Part shown: in pieces, positions 62,301-64,000 of the stretch
Layout: every line of letters starts with the position of its first letter
Position numbering within the stretch: position 1 is the stretch's first letter
NCBI GenBank assembly: GCA_903813345.2
Contig: CAIIXF020000008.1
Span: 21,248,822 to 21,312,821 of the forward strand
Reading direction: 5' to 3'
DNA length: 64,000 nt
From: Owenia fusiformis
Lineage: Eukaryota; Annelida; Polychaeta; Sabellida; Oweniidae
Translations under genes and position numbers: made by a program
The notes under the pieces: generated by a model
What the model was told of the DNA's origin: nothing
Seen by the model: only the letters and a program-made list of their open reading frames with translations
Database searches by the model: none

Positions 62301-64000
62301 TAGAATTTATAAATTTCTACCATATAAGGGCAAGAACGAGGTACGATCGTCTTTGTTTCAGTACTTGGTGCAGTTTTGTGCAGCACCTGGAAAGATAGTT
62401 GTAAGTTAAAATTGGCGATGAACCTAATTTCATCATTTTTATTCCTAAATACAATTACGATATGGTCTAGCCTTTTTATTAAAGTATATCAACTGAGTGC
62501 CTGGATTACAGACCTGTACATTTCCAAAAAGTACAGTAAAGTAAAAATACTAGGGTGCCATTTTAATGGGAATACCATCTTAACAATTTTTATTAATAAT
62601 ATACAATGGTCTTGTATTTTCATACAACAATTGAATGCACGTACAGTGTGCCTATTGTTGGGATGGAATTTTTTGCAAACTTCAAATCTAAAAATAACAC
62701 ATTATAAAAATGAGCTGCTTTGAGCATACTGTTTTATCCTTAGTTCTTATCACCTTTAGTACAAAAGTAGCCTGTGTAGACCTATCCAATGTCAACATAC
62801 ACTTGTCAATGAGGCCTAACACCCTGTAGTTCCTCAGTTCAGATACAGGACCTTGTATATGGGCAACAGCTGGGTCAATCTCAACAGAGGGCGATATGGA
62901 ACTGTTTGACTGAAAAAGATGAGCAATAATTGGGTATATCATTTTCTAAAGAACCGAAAGTATGATTGCCTCAATGGAATCATGAAATAAAAGGGTTAGT
63001 ACTAAGATTTCCGAAAGCATGATTGCCTCAATGGAATCATGAAATAAAAGGGTTAGTACTAAGATTAGCGAAAGCATGATTGCCTCAATGGAATCATGAA
63101 ATAAAAGGGTTAGTACTAAGATTTCCGAAAGCATGATTGCCTCAATGGAATCATGAAATAATAGGGTTAGTACTAAAATTTCCGAATCTAAATAAGAGTT
63201 TTAGCAGTGCTTTAAAATGTACTTTGTACATGGGAGGACAAGGAAGTACCTTTTTGAAGACCATTCTTTTATATATAGCGGTAGTATGCCGAAGTTGAGC
63301 CTATTACTCAAGATTTATACAGACAATTAAGACAAATAATTTAAAATGCATGTATTATATACTTCAACTTACAGCCCATCTTTTCTCGTCCTCCTCCTGT
63401 TTGGCTATATGTGTTTTATAAAGTGACTCTGCCTTGAGAAGATACTGAGCAGTCTTTTTCCTCACAGCATCTAGTCGGGCCTCATTTGAGTCTCCTAGAA
63501 ACATAAAAAGAGTTCTTAGATTGCCAACCAAGTTATTCATTTTAAGTATGTTTGCAATCCAATCCATTTGCCAGAGGATGAAACAAATAGTGGAGAGATG
63601 AATAGCCTGTTATTCAGTGGAACCAGATTTCAATATTTCATCAACTCTTTATTCTTGTACAAATTTAATTACTTGTGCAGTTACTTTTAAACGTTAATCT
63701 ATAAACCCTGTCAATCCACTCACCACATTTGAATATTAATTTTAATCACAAGAAACACATGAGGAAAATACAATTAGAAATATATTACCTACCTTGCACA
63801 CCCTTCAACAGGATTGACACACCATTCTTATAATATCCAAAGGCAACCTGATAGTTCCCAGCAGCCTCGCAGTCCTTTGCTGCACTAATCTGATTGGCTG
63901 CCTGTAATAAATAATCATCAGACTCTGTCTTTCTGGCCTGCCTTGGTGATGACCTTGGGGACAGTTTCATAGGTGATAAATTGGGTGATGAATTCTTCCC
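59285..64000 (-). CDS. RPS6KC1: Ribosomal protein S6 kinase delta-1 homologue (MIT + pseudokinase), 5' end outside window
   Basis: Exons in transcript order: 64000-63793 (partial), 63494-63373, 62909-62730, 62386-60858, 60504-60294, 59904-59809, 59395-59285. All have GT-AG borders and compatible phases, giving 818 visible residues to a TGA stop. Exons 1-2 encode an MIT-type helical domain (from SDDYLLQAANQISAAKDCEA to KRWA). The N-lobe (ELRNYRVLGLIDKCML ... FVLKVIR) follows. A long acidic Ser/Thr-rich insert of about 400 residues separates GGKLWSYV from the C-lobe (VRQWAAEIIVAVDHLHSRG, DLHPDNILL, DWWSVGALLYELLTG, MHPFFADIQW). RPS6KC1 proteins carry an N-terminal PX domain, expected beyond the window; they bind PI3P and SPHK1/PRDX3 on endosomes. 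The Gly loop and DFG are degenerate, so it is probably a pseudokinase. RPS6KL1 is an alternative, but the long kinase insert favours RPS6KC1. Confidence 0.9.
62953..63182. repeat. 57-bp tandem repeat, four copies, in an RPS6KC1 intron
   Basis: Unit CCGAAAGCATGATTGCCTCA with AATGGAATCATGAAATAAAA and GGGTTAGTACTAAGATT, repeated four times with few differences. It lies about 45 bp upstream of the N-lobe exon (62909 acceptor side). The period of 57 is divisible by three, giving a spurious open frame of 19-residue repeats at 62946-63134. Confidence 0.95.

Noticed and set aside
62946-63134. 62-codon frame with repeated 19-residue hydrophobic units
   Set aside because: Comes from the 57-bp intronic tandem repeat; no start or splice logic.

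Overview
The window is AT-rich eukaryotic nuclear DNA. It has GT-AG introns of 0.1 to 18 kb, many small TIR or foldback elements and several minisatellites. The presence of NEK9 (NIMA-family kinase plus RCC1 propeller), an RPS6KC1-type MIT/pseudokinase and rhodopsin-class receptors makes it an animal. The compact intronless receptors, repeat-dense introns and protein divergence suggest a marine invertebrate, possibly an echinoderm-like deuterostome. That placement is an inference and not a firm identification.

Left part (1-19.3 kb), all genes on the minus strand: a short secreted six-cysteine peptide (351-602) with a likely remote 5'UTR exon; a 46-bp minisatellite of about 1.8 kb; an intronless, disordered Ser/Pro/Arg-rich protein of unknown function (9603-10730); and an intronless secreted type I phosphodiesterase/alkaline-phosphatase-superfamily enzyme (12959-14170). 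Between 14.3 and 18 kb lie a TA-flanked mariner-like non-autonomous element, a near-perfect 842-bp palindrome with a 5-bp target duplication, and a second foldback.

Middle part (19.3-48.6 kb), plus strand: a complete NEK9 gene whose 19 coding exons join in frame into a 927-residue protein (kinase, RCC1 propeller, acidic linker, coiled coil). Its 17.8-kb intron 11 holds a 44-bp minisatellite, several MITEs and a complete intronless neuropeptide-type GPCR gene on the same strand. That gene has a candidate TATA promoter and leader exon of its own about 11 kb upstream of its ATG.

Right part (48.6-64 kb), minus strand: foldback/TIR elements, then a divergent orphan class A GPCR with a long glycosylated N-terminus (two coding exons, 54203-56050), then the 3' two-thirds of an RPS6KC1 (ribosomal protein S6 kinase delta-1) homologue that runs off the window end (59285-64000). 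A degenerate repeat of about 30 bp overlaps its stop codon.

The genes do not form an obvious pathway. No operon, CRISPR array, rRNA or convincing tRNA gene was seen. The points most worth a second look are the receptor nested in NEK9, the palindromic elements, the palindrome-bearing minisatellite, the minisatellite at the RPS6KC1 C-terminus and the six-cysteine secreted peptide.
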